From positions 276,532-340,531 of the forward strand of contig CAJJDO010000002.1 of the NCBI GenBank assembly GCA_905183005.1: DNA of 64,000 nucleotides, read 5' to 3'. A program made the translations under genes and the position numbers. Source of the stretch: Paramecium pentaurelia. Lineage: Eukaryota; Ciliophora; Oligohymenophorea; Peniculida; Parameciidae. Below the pieces are notes generated by a model. It was not told the origin of the DNA. It worked only from the letters and a program-made list of their open reading frames with translations, and did no database searches. Shown piece after piece: positions 1-11,867 of the stretch. The stretch's first letter is position 1; every line of letters begins with the position of its first letter.

Positions 1-863
1 TGCTATCCTTGTTCTCCCTGAATCAATTATGTAAATTTACAGAATTTAGTTTTTAAATCTCTGAATTTAATAACAGAGTTGTCTATAATAGTGTTACACC
101 CAACGAATAAACATCAGATTTTTCTACATTATGAGTTATTTTATTAATTTTTGAAACCTAAAATTACCCTTCTTCAAAAGCTTTCCATAATATTGGAGAT
201 AAATAAGCAGGAGTTCCAACTAAAGTACCATTAATTGTTGGTAGTTTCTCCTTCATTAGTTTTCGAGAAACTCCAAAATCAGATAATAGTATTTGTTATT
301 CTTTATTTAAAAGAATGTTTTCTGGCTTTATATCTCTATATTTAATTAATTAAATACCTATGATAAATATTGGAATGAAGTTTTATATCATTTAATGTTT
401 AAATACATTATAAGAAGAAATGATGTAATTAATCATCAGAAAAATATTTCTTATTTTATATCCTCTCTTCAATTTCCTTCATTAAACTTTTATCAGCTAA
501 TTCCATTACTAATACTAATGTATAAGTTTTTGTTATCTAATTGGCCCATGCATAACTCTATTTATATCATTAAATAATTACTTTGTAAAGTCTAATTATA
601 TTAGGATGCGATTTTGGTAAACTTTTAAGTATTAGAAATTCTTTTTATATGGTTGAAAATGATTTTTCTGTTTTAGCATCCATCATTTTAACTGCATATT
701 ACTATCCATTATAATTCTCTTATCCTTCTTATACCTTTTCTAAATCAGGATTGATGGCTCTTTTCGTTTTCATTTTATAAACTTCACCATACGTTCCTTT
801 TCCTAATAATTCATTCTCCTTTTCAAAATCTTCCAAAAACTCTTAAATATTAGGATAACTCAT
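1..863 (-). CDS. Serine/threonine protein kinase, C-terminus cut off by window edge
   Basis: Read from ATG at 863 on the minus strand with TAA/TAG as Gln. The glycine loop GKGTYGEVY is at residues 21-29, followed by the AVK lysine strand, the catalytic loop HRDIKPEN, the DFG motif in LLSDFGVSR and an activation segment ending GTPAYLSP. A normal kinase N-lobe and most of the C-lobe are therefore present, with all residues expected of an active enzyme. Two introns are GTA...TAG (24 and 22 nt). A third, near the window edge, is 23 nt and would end in CAG; it removes an in-frame TGA. The protein starts only about 12 residues before the kinase fold and has no extra N-terminal domain. The 3' end lies outside the window, so any C-terminal regulatory region is unseen. 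The substrate cannot be inferred. Confidence 0.85.
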
Positions 864-1396
864 ATATTAATTGATTAAATTATGATAGCAAAATTAAATA
901 TAATATTTTGCTTTTTATAATCAATATTCACAAAATTGAATATATCTCATTTATTGTAAAAAAACTAATTAAATTATATTAATTATTGTTGTAATAGATT
1001 TCTTAGTTTCTAATTTATAAAGTATTATAAATTATTATTATATTAAAAATAATTCAATTAATTTAACATCCATTTAATAATCTCAATTTATTTACTTTTA
1101 TATTTGCAACATTTGCATTTGTAATTAGGGTGGAATTAAATACTAATTGATATTTGATTTATTAGTCTGCCTTAATATCATTATTGTTAATATTTAAAAA
1201 CAATTTTCAATATTAAAATTAAGAAATTATAATATTAAAATACTATTAAATAAAGGTTAAATAATTGTATGAATTAATAATAATTTTCTATATTTAAATA
1301 GAGGTTTATTACTTAATATAGTAATAATTCTTATAATAAAAACTTATATTTATATATTAGTAATTAATAAAGTTTATTTGTTAATTTATAAAATAA
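864..1396. other. Intergenic, divergent promoter region
   Basis: Very A+T-rich spacer between two divergent start codons. I see no coding frame of convincing composition and no RNA gene. It presumably holds the promoters of both neighbours. Confidence 0.5.
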
Positions 1397-2430
1397 ATGA
1401 TAAACTACTTATGTAATTATATATCTGTAATTAGAACAAAGTGAGTATTCTTCATTCCCATTTACTGAAAGAAGAATAAGCAATCAAGTTTTAATTAGTA
1501 GTAATCCATAATCAAAATCTAAAATAATAATCTAAGATGATTTAAGAAAAACAACAAAAAAGAGTTCACTCTCACATTTCATAAGATTATTAAAAGAGCG
1601 TGAAGAACGTGAATAAGATGAACTTATACCATAAATAACAGATAAGTAAATGTAAACTAAAAAGTTTATAAATTTAAAACCTTTAAAAAAGGCTATAGAG
1701 AAAATAAATCAATTAAGATAAGAATAATAGAGTAGAAGAAAATCAGCATATGGTGAATGTTTTGGTGAATTGACATTAAAATAATTGGAGAATATTCCAA
1801 CATAAATTGAATAACATAAATAAATTAATGGATAAAGATTTGCATTAACAAGTTTTGCTGATATTTTAGAGAGAAAAAAAAGAAAAAGAACAACTAAAAG
1901 ACAAAGTCTCTTAAGATAATTATCGAAATAAGAATCTTTGGTTGGTATGATTAAATTTTATTATAATTATAGAATATGATAATTTGGAAAGACCACCATC
2001 TTGTAAGACACCACCAAAATAAATAATAATTAAATAATAATAACCTAAATAAAAATTAGAATCATAAAAAGAGAAACAATTTAAATAATTAGATAAAAAG
2101 ATGACCATTTTTTTATTAAGAAAACCATCTGAAGTTAAAGAATATGTACAAAGAAAAAAGGCATATACAATATAAGTAACTACACCTTAATCTTCTTCTT
2201 TAACAGGAAATTATAGAAATTCAACATTAATTCCAAATTTACCTATAAATAAAGTTTATAGATGTTAAACTAATTCATATGAATAAAAATATGCACCTTA
2301 ATTTAGTAATCGATAGATTTAGAATATAGATAGACCATATATTAGATATAATAAAACATTAATAAAAATCATTAAATCAGAAATAAAAAATAATTCATAA
2401 AATATGCAAAAGTCAATTCATAATTTATGA
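1397..2430 (+). CDS. Conserved-style hypothetical protein, 327 aa, basic and Gln-rich
   Basis: The ATG at 1397 is followed after five codons by a 22-nt intron (GTAATT...ATTAG). A second 28-nt intron near 1947 removes an in-frame TGA. The spliced frame is open to TGA 2428-2430 and divisible by three. The protein is rich in Lys, Arg, Gln and Ser with no membrane segment or signal peptide. A short stretch near residue 125, GECFGELTL, recalls the FGE(L) turn of cyclic-nucleotide-binding domains, but the rest of that fold is not evident, so I do not assign it. Probably a soluble, partly disordered protein. Function unknown. Confidence 0.7.
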
Positions 2431-2595
2431 TTATATTGTGATGTTAATTAATTGTACTTTAGTGATTTTAATCAAGAACTAAAATATGGACTGTTTCATA
2501 ATTCTTTATTTAAAGCTGTAGATTATTATAAAATTTTTATAATAATAATATTGATAAATACTCCGTAATATAATAAAAAATAATTAATTAATTAA

Positions 2596-3513
2596 ATGAA
2601 AGCATTCGTCATATCTAAATATGGTACTAAACCACTTTGGTAATAAGTTCTTAAACCCTCACTATTATCACATTAAGTTCTGATTAAAGTGAGATATGCC
2701 CCTGTAAATCCAGCAGATATGTATTATTCTTTAGGCATCTACGGAATTAAGAAGGCTCTTCCAACTCAATTAGGAATGGAAGGAGTAGGTGAAGTTGTTG
2801 AAGGAAAGCACAAAGGCAAATTAGTAGCATTTCTACCTGCAAGATCAGTTGGAAGTTGGGCAGAATATGTTGCTGCAAATGAATCAGATATTTATGAAGT
2901 GGGAAATGAAATATAAGGTAGTATGGCCATAATTAATCCATTCACTGTTCTTGGATTTTAAGAGAGAGCTAAATAATTTAAAAGTATCTTATTTTCATCT
3001 GCTCGATCATCCACTGCAATCCAAGGAATTAAACTATTTAAAGAATTAGGAAAAGATGTTTGGGCAATTGCAAAAGAGAATAAGGATTATGTTAATACAA
3101 TAGTGGATGATGAGAATCTACTATAAAATATTCAAAAGAACATTAAAGATAAGACAGTATTTTTTGATTCAACATCTGGAGATAAGGCTGGAACTATCTT
3201 AACATCATTGCCAGCAAATAGTGTTTTAGTGAATTATGGATCATCAACAGCTACATTTATAGGAAAAGTAAATCCTAATTAGTTGATCTTTTAAGGTAAA
3301 TCTATTGAAGGATTTTGGATGCACAATTATTATACTTCATTAACAAGATAATAAAAGGAGGTTGCCTTTAATTATATTAATTCTAAATTAGACACAATAT
3401 TTAAATCAGATGTATATCAGATTGTTAAACCATAAGATATTTCAGGTGAAGAATTGTATAAACTCTAATCATAGACTCGTGGATAAGGAAAGATTATTTT
3501 GGAGTTTAAATGA
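2596..3513 (+). CDS. Zinc-independent MDR family oxidoreductase (quinone reductase-like)
   Basis: Intronless frame of 305 residues. Start MKAFVIS is typical of NADPH:quinone oxidoreductases. The GroES-like half has VNPADMYYS and, at about residue 55, GMEGVGEVVEG. A Rossmann half follows, with a stretch from about residue 135 that includes SSAIQG-like nucleotide-fold residues and the segment FDSTSGDKAG. Zinc-ligand cysteines and histidines of true alcohol dehydrogenases are absent, which points to the quinone/crotonase-type branch of medium-chain dehydrogenases reducing a carbonyl or quinone with NADPH. Length is slightly short against the usual 320-340. Probably cytosolic, with no targeting peptide. 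The substrate cannot be read from sequence. Confidence 0.85.
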
Positions 3514-3632
3514 TAAATCAAAAATAAATTAATATTATTTTTAAATAGATCTATATATTATTATATAATATATAAAATCAACCTAATATTATAGAATGTT
3601 AAGTATTATGTTCATCCAATTATTATTCAGAT

Positions 3633-4016
3633 TCAAAATACCTTGAATTAATGAATATAATTCTACTTAAAACATGTATCAAGATCACAAGAATAAAATT
3701 TCTCTGTATCATCTAATCTTTTGACTGATCCAACAATATCATTACAAAATTTACAAAATGTTTAACCATCAATATAATAGCATTCATAACACATAAAATG
3801 TTTACAAGGATTAATAACAACTCTCACACTAGCAGGAAAATCACAAATTGGACAAAATTTAGCTTTTTTCTAAATTGATTTAGGATTTAAAAATGTTGCT
3901 GCAGTTCTAGGATCATATCTAACTTAATTTTCAGGAGGTGGATAATTTGGATATTAAGGTATTTATTACTATTGGTTTATTTAAATTGGTTATTATGGTG
4001 GCTATATTACATTCAT
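3633..4016 (-). CDS. Hakai/CBLL1-like RING E3 ubiquitin ligase, 127 aa
   Basis: Intronless minus-strand frame from ATG 4016 to TGA 3633. Residues 1-30 are Pro/Gln-rich. A RING of the Hakai type follows: C55-x2-C58, then RVVINPCKHFMCYEC (C71, H73, C76, C79), then CKFC near residue 90. A second Cys pair comes just after it (SCDLDTC), as in Hakai, where RING and an adjacent zinc finger form a dimeric phosphotyrosine-binding unit. In other eukaryotes Hakai acts in ubiquitin transfer and belongs to the m6A mRNA methylation writer complex; that role here is inference. The protein is much shorter than animal Hakai, with no long proline-rich tail. It is close upstream of another minus-strand gene. 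Confidence 0.75.
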
Positions 4017-4086
4017 TTATGCAAATTAAGAATAAATATATTAATTAAATTATATTCGAAGTAGAGTTATTATTAATATTATCTAA

Positions 4087-4902
4087 TCAATCAGATTTCT
4101 ATTCGATAGTCATTTTCCTTTTGCCATATTTATCCTAATAAATTCTAATTTCTTTGATCTTTTTATCAAAAATGCTTAATTAATGCATCTATCTCTCTTT
4201 TTCTGCTTCTTCTTCTTGTCTAATCAAATAAGAGTGCAATATTTTTGGTCTAAACTCATTCGATTATTCTGTTTTCTTAGAAACACTCATTCTTTCTAAA
4301 CTGACTTGAATACTCTTATTCTCAGTCCTTAATTTACTTTATTCTGATACATTATAATTATAATTCTTATTATAACTGTTTGCATGTGATCTGCTACTAT
4401 CTAAATTACTTTGCTACACTTTAGAACTATCTTAACTCCTGGAAGAAAGTTATCTATCTTAATTTAAAGATCTATAATTCCTTTATCTTTATTCCTTTAA
4501 AGCTTGAATAGACAACGGTTTCTTATCAGGATGAACTCCTTAAATCAAAATATGATTTTAATTCAGTAGATGTTGGAATGATTCAAAAATTCCTTACTTT
4601 TTTTTGAAGCCCTTTTATTAATATTCTTCCATATAACGAGAGTGATAAATTTCTTTTTATTTCACTATATATTCTGGTCTATCTACTTAATCTGTTAATT
4701 AAACTAAGGGATTGTAAATAGAAATAGGAGGCAATTTCTTGGTAATGTAATATTATGGTTTATCATGATGTATAAGGATATCTTAATGAAGAGGACTATT
4801 AAATTATTTATTATTGGGTAGATGACTGTTACTCTCAAAACGCATATAATCCTGTCCTCTTTTGATCCTATGATTATCTCTATTTTCAAGAAATTTTAAC
4901 AT
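4087..4902 (-). CDS. Hypothetical protein, 271 aa, charged and Ser/Gln-rich
   Basis: Intronless frame from ATG 4902 to TGA 4087, open throughout in the ciliate code. The middle third is low complexity (Ser, Asn, Gln, Arg). The last 70 residues look helical, with runs of Glu, Lys and Arg. There is no transmembrane segment, signal peptide or recognised domain. The good codon texture on this strand, and the absence of any comparable frame on the other, support a real gene. Function unknown. Confidence 0.7.
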
Positions 4903-5149
4903 TAAGAAATAAATAATTAAAAATGCAGTTCTCTTTTTTAGATTTTGCAAATATATCAATAAACTTTATATTTAAGAATTTAACAAGAATATTTCATTAC
5001 AAAAATATAATTATTACAAGTGAATAGAATTGTAATAATATTTATAATAGATTAATATCTCTATATGAACATAAAGACTTAACGTGAAGGTTCCAGATAT
5101 GTTTCAAATAAGAAAATTAAATGAAATGAGTAATAATAATTATAAATAA

Positions 5150-5619
5150 TCAATTTAGTTTAGTTTTTTTCATTTTCTTAGGTTAAACTTCAGTAGATTC
5201 TTACTATTCGATTGTAGATACTACTTTTTCTTAAACTTCTTTAGCTAATGTCTAGATTTTCTTAATATATTGATTTTTTGTAAATTATGACTTGTGTGTT
5301 TTAGATTTAATATGCTAATTTAAGTAAAGTAATACATCTAAATAATCTTCATAATGTTGTTTACAAACATTACAATATTTTGACTGGCTTTTAGGTTTGG
5401 GAAAGTGCTGATATCATTAAAAATACTTACAAGCACTTTATTTTTTTAAGTCAATTCTTAATACTTTTTTTAGTATTAATTTTGATATTGATCATTATGT
5501 TATAGATGAAGAGGCTAAATCAATATAATTAATACTTAATCTATAAGTGGTATAAATCCAGGTTGAGCAGGGTCCATGTCATTATTGAATATTGGTATAG
5601 TTTCCATCATACATTTCAT
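5150..5619 (-). CDS. Small Dbf4-type zinc-finger protein, 141 aa
   Basis: Two introns (21 nt GTATTA...TTTAG; 23 nt GTAAGT...ATCAG, a CAG acceptor) give a frame of 142 codons including the stop. From about residue 70 the sequence reads YCNVCKQHYEDY and then HIKSKTHKSQF. That is the C-x2-C...H-x5-H pattern of the Dbf4-type zinc finger, with an insertion of a few residues between the pairs. In Dbf4 this motif helps activate Cdc7 kinase at replication origins; other proteins share the finger, so a regulatory subunit role is only a possibility. The tail is basic (PKKMKKTK), like a nuclear localisation signal. The start at 5619 is chosen because a TGA lies just upstream in frame. Confidence 0.6.
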
Positions 5620-6049
5620 GGTTCTTATAAAATTGAGTGAATTCTATACTCACTAAATGAAGGCGAATAATTTATTTCTACATACTTAAACTTCGCATCT
5701 CTATTGAATGGATAGGGATACAAGATAAACAAATTTGGACGTTCCTGTATATTCATTATATGTATAAAAGTTAATTAATTTTCAATATATTGTTGCATTT
5801 ATTCTTAAATAAGAATAGTGAATTTAATTATAATTATGTATTAACATCATTCTCATTATATAATAAACAGCAAAGATAATAGAAATGTATATAGTAATAA
5901 TAAGACTAGAGGCAAAGATTCATTCTCTAATTTATATTAATACATAAGAATTCTACTTAATCCAAAGATTATACTCTTTTTTTATTTATCTATATTTATA
6001 GACAATAAGATATAAATTTATTGATATTTTTAAATATTCATTTATTTAC
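5620..6049. other. Intergenic
   Basis: Mostly A+T-rich DNA. A 46-codon minus-strand frame just upstream of the zinc-finger gene looks protein-like, but it ends in TGA and I find no intron that would join it to its neighbour, so I do not annotate it. Confidence 0.4.
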
Positions 6050-6525
6050 ATGAGATAAATAGGTCATCATAGTCCAAATATTTTAATAAATGAATAAAAA
6101 CTGATTTTATACATCAAGAAATTTAAACAATAGAATTTCCACAAAAGTAAATAACATAAAGAATAATTTAAATTAAATAATTATTAGAAAACTTTAAATA
6201 ATAATAGCCTTAAAGTATTTAAATTAAACAAGGTTATCTTAGTATTTGATATCAGAAATATTAGTTATTAATACTTAAGCCAACTATAAAGGTAAAACAT
6301 CAAATGTAGTATACATTTTTGATAGTCAACAAAAACAAAGAAATATATCAATAAATTATAACGATTCGAAATAATTAAAAAATAAGATTTTAATTAAACC
6401 AAATTAGAGTAATATAAATTTATTTTAATAAAATAGTTAAATTCAATTAAATAAGCAGGAGGATTATATGAAGTTTTCTTTTCTACTATTTCAATAAAAA
6501 TAGATTAAATTTACTAACAATTTGA
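6050..6525 (+). CDS. Possible small gene, hypothetical, end uncertain
   Basis: From ATG 6050 the frame runs about 68 codons. A canonical 28-nt intron (GTATTT...CTTAG, near 6215) then links it to a second open frame with protein-like composition (IFDSQQKQRNIS and onward). The 3' end is unclear. A 31-nt intron beginning GTTTTC would end the protein at TGA 6523-6525. Without it the frame runs on into an ATA/ATT tract that would encode about a dozen isoleucines, which is unlikely to be coding. No domain recognised. Treat it as a weak model. Confidence 0.35.
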
Positions 6526-6839
6526 AGGATATATTTTATTATGATGTAAGGAAAGCAAAAATATATTTATTTCATAATGTCTTAATAATTATAATAATAA
6601 TTATAATAATAATAATTATTATTCTATATTAAAAATATTATAAAAATATAGTCTAATTATTTATATTCATTTTTAATATGTTTAATGAACTTTTAAATAG
6701 TTTTTAATTAACTTATTCTAAGGTGATGTATTTTATTCTTAATAATTGATTAAATTAAATATTAAATTCATACAATTCAAAACTCTAAATTTGTATTTGA
6801 TTAAATTATTAATAAATTTATTGTTAAAACATCTTAGAA

Positions 6840-7573
6840 ATGGACTGCCCAATTAAGGTTAGCTAATTAAAGTCTGTTACAGAATAGAAGGAAGTCTTTG
6901 ATAAATTATTCAAGATGCCTACCTAACATGTTTAAAGATCTTAATAAAAATACTAATCAAAATCTGATTTAATAAATGAATTGCGCCAAGAGAATTATGA
7001 GTTGAAAAATACTATTACTGAATTAAAGGATAGGATTTAAGAGTTAGAATAACAATTAAAAGAAAAGTAGAATCTCTAAATTGAGGAAGAAAATCAAGAA
7101 ATAATTTCAGTTGAAAAACCATTATAAGAAATGAATGAAGAAGAGAAATCTCTTCATTTTGCTTTAATGCTTTAAGAACAAGAAGAAATGGAATTTTAAA
7201 ATCGTTTAATATAGTAAAAAATACTATAATATAAAATATAGAATGCAAAATAATGTTGATTTAGATGAAATGAGTTATGAATAATTACAAGAACTTTAAG
7301 ATAAAATGGGTTTTGTCAGTAGAGGATTGATGGAAAATCAAATATAAATACTACTTAAATAATGCACTATCACAAATAAAACAGTTGATTGGTATAGCAA
7401 TTAAGGTCTAATATTATAGTTGTACAATATGTTTAGAAGAAAGTGGAAATCCTGTTGAAATTCAATTAGAATGTGGACATGTGTTTCATAAGGAATGCAT
7501 TTCTGAATGGTTATCTAGAGAAAAACATTGTCCTGTGTGCAAGAGAGATGTTGATTTTGGAAAAATAAAGTGA
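6840..7573 (+). CDS. RING-H2 finger protein with N-terminal coiled coil, 225 aa
   Basis: Two 28-nt introns (GTAAAA...TATAG; GTATAG...TATAG) give an exact frame. Residues 40-110 form a strongly charged heptad-like coiled coil (runs of Glu, Leu, Lys, Gln). The C-terminus is a classic RING-H2: CTICLEE, then LECGHVFHKECI, EWL, and HCPVCKRD, which gives all eight zinc ligands and the Pro before the last Cys pair. It is expected to bind an E2 enzyme and promote ubiquitin transfer. The coiled coil suggests dimerisation. There are no membrane segments, so the protein is cytosolic or nuclear. Confidence 0.85.
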
Positions 7574-7972
7574 AATGATTTGTTATTTATTTTATTGTTT
7601 ATTGCATATTATTATTAAAAGTTATTTAAAAATAATAAAATTGGACATTTCTATGAACACATCAATTTCTATTTTTAATTAAAATCTTATTAAAGTTTGA
7701 TGATTAAAGTCTAAATGAAAAGAATTTGAGTTTTATTTTGTAAGATTAAATAAAAATTGGTAACTTTTGAGTTTTATATAATTTCAGTTTTTTGCTTATA
7801 TTTGTATTTAATTAAAAAAAATAGTATGAAGAGTGATTTTGTCATGGCGATTAGATTTTAAAAATTCTTAAAATTGATAGAATATAAAAACATATAGAAA
7901 TTAGTCATAATGAATAGTTTAGATTGAAAACATAATCATAAATAATAATATATAATATTAAAAAAACGAATA
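7574..7972. other. Intergenic
   Basis: About 400 bp of A+T-rich spacer between two plus-strand genes. I see no coding frame or RNA gene. Confidence 0.5.
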
Positions 7973-8781
7973 ATGGATGATAATTATAGAGATGAATTTC
8001 AAGGTTCAGAGTCTGAAATCGTTAAAAGATCAGACGAGATGTAATTTAAGTGTATACGCATATCGATAGCATTTTCGATATACTTAATATTTCAAATATT
8101 GGCTCTAAGGATAGAGTATTAGATATAATGGATTTATATTGCAATAGTATTCATTATTTGTGATACTATCATATGGATCTTAACTAGTATATGGTTATGT
8201 ACTGAATATTTATTTTAATAGTTTAATAGCAATATCCAAGAATAGCTAAAGTGTTCTTAGGAATAGCCCAACATTCCACTTTTGGACTTATACCTGTTTT
8301 TATTCTGCTTCTTTGTTTGCAGTTGGATTAAATTATTAATTAGAATTCCATTCTAATAGCATTTCCATTGTTTACATGGGAAATCTTACTGTTATCATTT
8401 TTGATTTTCATTATACCTGGATTATGTGATGATAATTAAGGATCTAAGAAATGGGTAGCCGTAATTATTCTATATTACATTGCTATTATATACACAGAGA
8501 TAACTACACTAATACAATTGCAATTTAAATTTAATTGGTTTTGGGTAACATCCTTACTAATTTTTACATTTTTTTACCATATTATTATACTAATAACCGA
8601 CTATACTATGACTGTGATCTGGCCATGCATTATTTTAACTACATGTATTTTCTGTTTATATTAATATACATACATTTTGAATGAAATAAGTAAAGATCAA
8701 AATAAATAAATACAATATTTGGCAATCATACCAATGTGTGTGATCAGTTTTATTAATTTCATTAAATAAATCATAGTGTGA
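7973..8781 (+). CDS. Multi-pass membrane protein, 261 aa, about seven or eight helices
   Basis: One 23-nt intron (GTACTG...TAATAG) removes an in-frame TGA and restores a frame of 262 codons. After a short acidic N-terminus (MDDNYRDEF), hydrophobic stretches alternate with short polar loops: ISIAFSIYLIFQIL, IAIVFIICDTIIWIL, LIPVFILLLCL, LLLSFLIFIIP, then four more to the C-terminus. This is a compact integral membrane protein without a large soluble domain. The pattern resembles transmembrane families common in ciliates (TMEM185/Fpl-like), but I see no diagnostic motif. Location and function are unknown. Confidence 0.75.
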
Positions 8782-8965
8782 TTTGATTATATATTTATTT
8801 AAATAATAAGTTTAAAAAGTTATAAAACTCAAAAATCTTTAATCAATATATAATCTTTAGAAGATATTCAGAATATATGTTAATTGTATAAGTTTATTTA
8901 ATTTATAAACTAAAAAATAGAGATACTTCAGTTGTTAATAATTTTAAATATTAATATATTTAATA

Positions 8966-9930
8966 ATGTCAATAGTGAAAAGGCAATTTTCTAATGGTAG
9001 AATGAAATCTGATGCTGATATATTTAAATAAGCATTTGAAGAAGTAGAGAGAAAAAGACCTGGATCAGGATAACCTATGACAACTGTTAAGTCACCTTTA
9101 CCTCCAAGAAAGCCTCTCTTTTCAGGAAGTCAAAAATAAAGATTAATTGTTAATGCTAATAATATTGAGCAATAAATTCCTTAACAGAAGTTAATTAAAT
9201 CTAGTCAAAATAGTTAACATTCATCTAAGGCATCGCTAAGTCTCACATAGAATTAATAATAATTGATTCATATTGTAACTACTATTTTAGATTTACTTAT
9301 TTAGAAAAGTCCTTAAAAATAAACAAAACCTCCAATACATATTGATAAAAAGATCATTATTGCAAGACATGAATAAATTGGAAGTTCTGGGAGACCAACA
9401 ATGACAGGAGATAATTAATAAAGAAATAATAGTAAATAAAAAGTATCAAGTGCAGGAACAAATACTAAATAATTTAATTGGACTGATGTAATTGAATTAC
9501 CATAACGTGAATCTTCTTTAAATGTAATTATTAAATTATAGCAAGAAAAGAAGGTTAGTTTCAAGAGAAAAATTAAAAGCACTTCCAGGATAATATTAAA
9601 CACATTAATAATAATCAATTACTTAATCCTGTAGATCAGAATAAAATTAATATCATATTTTTGATCAGTAATTAACTAAATCGGTAGAAAATAAACAACC
9701 TCTTTGTTATACTGATTTTAGTATGACTTCTAAAAAGAATGATTTATAAAAAGCTTTTGCTTCAATCCAAATGGAAATCAAATAAGCCTCATAAGAAGCT
9801 AAATAAAATCCAATTGATTCATACATGAATGGTAATAAATCTCATTATATATTATATTATAGCAATTCCAGAATAGGAAGATGATGGATGTTCATCATTG
9901 GCGTAGAGTACTCTCTATTAATTTTAATGA
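8966..9930 (+). CDS. Hypothetical protein, about 292 aa, basic and disordered
   Basis: The ATG at 8966 begins a Lys/Arg/Ser/Pro-rich protein (KRPGSG, SPLPPRKP). The first 185 codons are unambiguous. The downstream frame changes require introns: GTAATT...GTTAG (35 nt, near 9523), GTAATT...GGTAG (20 nt, near 9668) and GTAATA...TATAG (31 nt, near 9832). Together these give a multiple of three, but a 38-nt alternative for the second is also in frame, so the exact middle exons are uncertain. The C-terminus is acidic (EQEDDGCSS). No known domain is visible. The composition suggests a cytoskeletal or regulatory disordered protein. Function unknown. Confidence 0.55.
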
Positions 9931-10001
9931 TGATTACTCCAATTACTTAATTGATTTACAATTAGTAGAAAATATATTATAAATTAATTATTGTTATATC
10001 T

Positions 10002-10160
10002 ATGAGGGGATGTGTATCAAGAGATAAAGAAATTAAAGAAAAATTAGATTCTCATAAACTGATTATGATTATGCAATCAAATGGTTTTCTAAAATTACTT
10101 AATAAAAACCAGGATATTAACAATTTAATTAAAGGGATGAGATAAATTTTTTAGTTTTGA
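10002..10160 (+). CDS. Possible 52-residue protein
   Basis: Short frame starting MRGCVSRDKEIK and ending in TGA 10158-10160. Composition (Lys, Asp, Ile, Asn) is protein-like and it sits alone in a 390-bp gap. No domain is visible, and at this length chance cannot be excluded. Confidence 0.25.
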
Positions 10161-10320
10161 ACATTTTAAAATGTATTTTACTTAAAACCTTTATTTGTTT
10201 AAAAACTATACATTTTTATGAGAAATTATGGATGTTAAAACTATTTTGACTTAAATACCTTCCTTTTAGTTAATAATAAATATTTATAAAAGTATAGTTG
10301 ACTTATTTACAAGATCATCT

Positions 10321-11048
10321 ATGAAATTGTAGAGTAAATTAAAGAACTTAGATATCTATATTTTATTTATTTTGATATCTCTATAAAACTCTGAGATAAT
10401 AAACTAAGAAACTTATGATTTTAATAATGTTTTCAATATACATTAACATAATGATTCTTTTAATTAATTAGTATATTTAACTAAATTATAGTAATCAACT
10501 GTATCTATAAATTATTCTAATCCTGTAAAATTATTTAAAGTAAGTGTCTCCAGATATATCAGAAAGTAAAGGATCCTTTATTTTTAATGTTCATCCAATA
10601 TTTAAAATATTCTCCATCCAAAATTAATAATAAAGTAAGTTTGCTTTATTGATACCTATTATTACTAAGAAATAGAATCACACACACAATTCTCAATTTA
10701 AACAAGAACCAAATAATCTTTTTTAGGTATAGGAGGTAGTGGATATGATTAAAACAGAATCTGGATTGATATAAAAAAGTTATAAGCAAATAGGTTGATG
10801 AGTGAAGAGAAGACTTTTCAAAGTGGACCAATTTTATGATTAAATAGGAATTAGTGAAGATTAATAAAGATTCAATCAAAACTAATTGAGAGATGTTATT
10901 ATTACTTTAAATTAACAAATAAATAATGATTATGTAATATTATAGATATATAATATATTTTTAGAGAAGAAGTACTGATGAATTGTAAATATCAAATCCT
11001 TTACTTCAAATTAGTGAGGAAGAGGAAGAGAAATAATAAGGGAAATGA
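10321..11048 (+). CDS. TLDc-domain-like protein, exon structure unsettled
   Basis: Pieces in three frames together look like a TLDc domain. One reads SFIFNVHPIFKIF. The next, joined by a 35-nt GTAAGT...CTAAG intron, reads FLGIGGSGYDQNRIWID and then EEKTFQSG. This matches the TLDc core order: a FLF-type strand, the (G)GGG loop followed by LWID, and TF. TLDc proteins such as OXR1 and TBC1D24 bind and regulate the V-ATPase. Upstream, a frame from ATG 10321 starts with a hydrophobic stretch; downstream, a Gln-rich acidic segment ends at TGA 11046-11048. Joining the parts needs a GTG-start 25-nt intron, a 31-nt GTAATA...TTTAG intron and one more intron I could not place. The gene may be intact with odd introns, or partly decayed. 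Confidence 0.45.
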
Positions 11049-11103
11049 TAATTTGATGATTTGTATTTTATATTTTTAATATGATAACAAAATTTCTTAT
11101 CTA

Positions 11104-11867
11104 TCATGCATTATTAAAATAGAAATAATCCTAAGGTTTTATAATTTTATTTAAGATATCTCCTATTGCTGATAAATATCTAATTTTATCTTAGAGATTG
11201 GATCTCAGTATTTAAGCATAAGCATGGTTTTAGTAATACTCAATTGATAATGTTTGAAATAATTATTTAAAAATATCTTAAATCTTCTTAGTATTTGAGG
11301 GATTTGTGTAACATAATATTAACATTTCTTCTAAGCCTTTTAATTCAATAGATTTAATCCATTTTAAGAAATGAGGTAATAAATTTTCATTCTCAGCAAA
11401 ATAAAGTTGCACTCTTTCTTTGGATACAAAATCTTCAATTATAAATTTCATTTAACTTTTTATCAAATACATTTTAATTTATGTATCTTCTAAATATAAA
11501 CATAAACATTACCATCTTGTTGTTTAATATTTTCTAATTTTTAATATTATATTTATGTAATGAGGTTATTAACAGCTTATGATTATTCTTATTTTACAAA
11601 TGGTATTTTAGGTTCTATCAATTGATTCAATATCTTATTTGATTATGCTTATTAAATGAGTTATTGCAAAAAGCTTAAAGGAATTGTTACAGCAGGAGTG
11701 AATTATTTATAATTAGTACATCTATTATGAAATGGGAATTCTAAATTAAGTTAAGGATATGTTGACATCTGATTTTAAGAGACATTCATCTCATTTTTAT
11801 TTTACACTATTTTTATTGGTGCAACTTTAACATTCTTCTTTGTTTCTTAATATGGTTCAAAACTCAT
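11104..11867 (-). CDS. Hypothetical protein, 246 aa, helical
   Basis: From ATG 11867 a single 23-nt intron (GTAATG...ATTTAG) joins two exons into a frame of 247 codons. Without it the frame would stop between two good coding stretches. The N-terminal third is Gln/Asn/Pro-rich. The C-terminal 120 residues appear all-helical, with Trp and Leu at regular spacing (FLKWIKSIELKG, then LLEEML-like segments). No catalytic motif is recognised. The antisense frame over the same DNA also looks protein-like but has in-frame TGA codons; this minus-strand reading is the correct one. Function unknown. Confidence 0.7.

Noticed and set aside
1875..1960. FGEL-like stretch in the 327-residue protein as a cyclic-nucleotide-binding domain.
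   Set aside because: Only a few residues match. The arginine and the rest of the beta-roll are missing.
6592..6640. A run of about twelve isoleucine codons (ATA/ATT) as part of a protein.
   Set aside because: It is a simple ATA/ATT repeat at the end of an uncertain frame; coding is unlikely.
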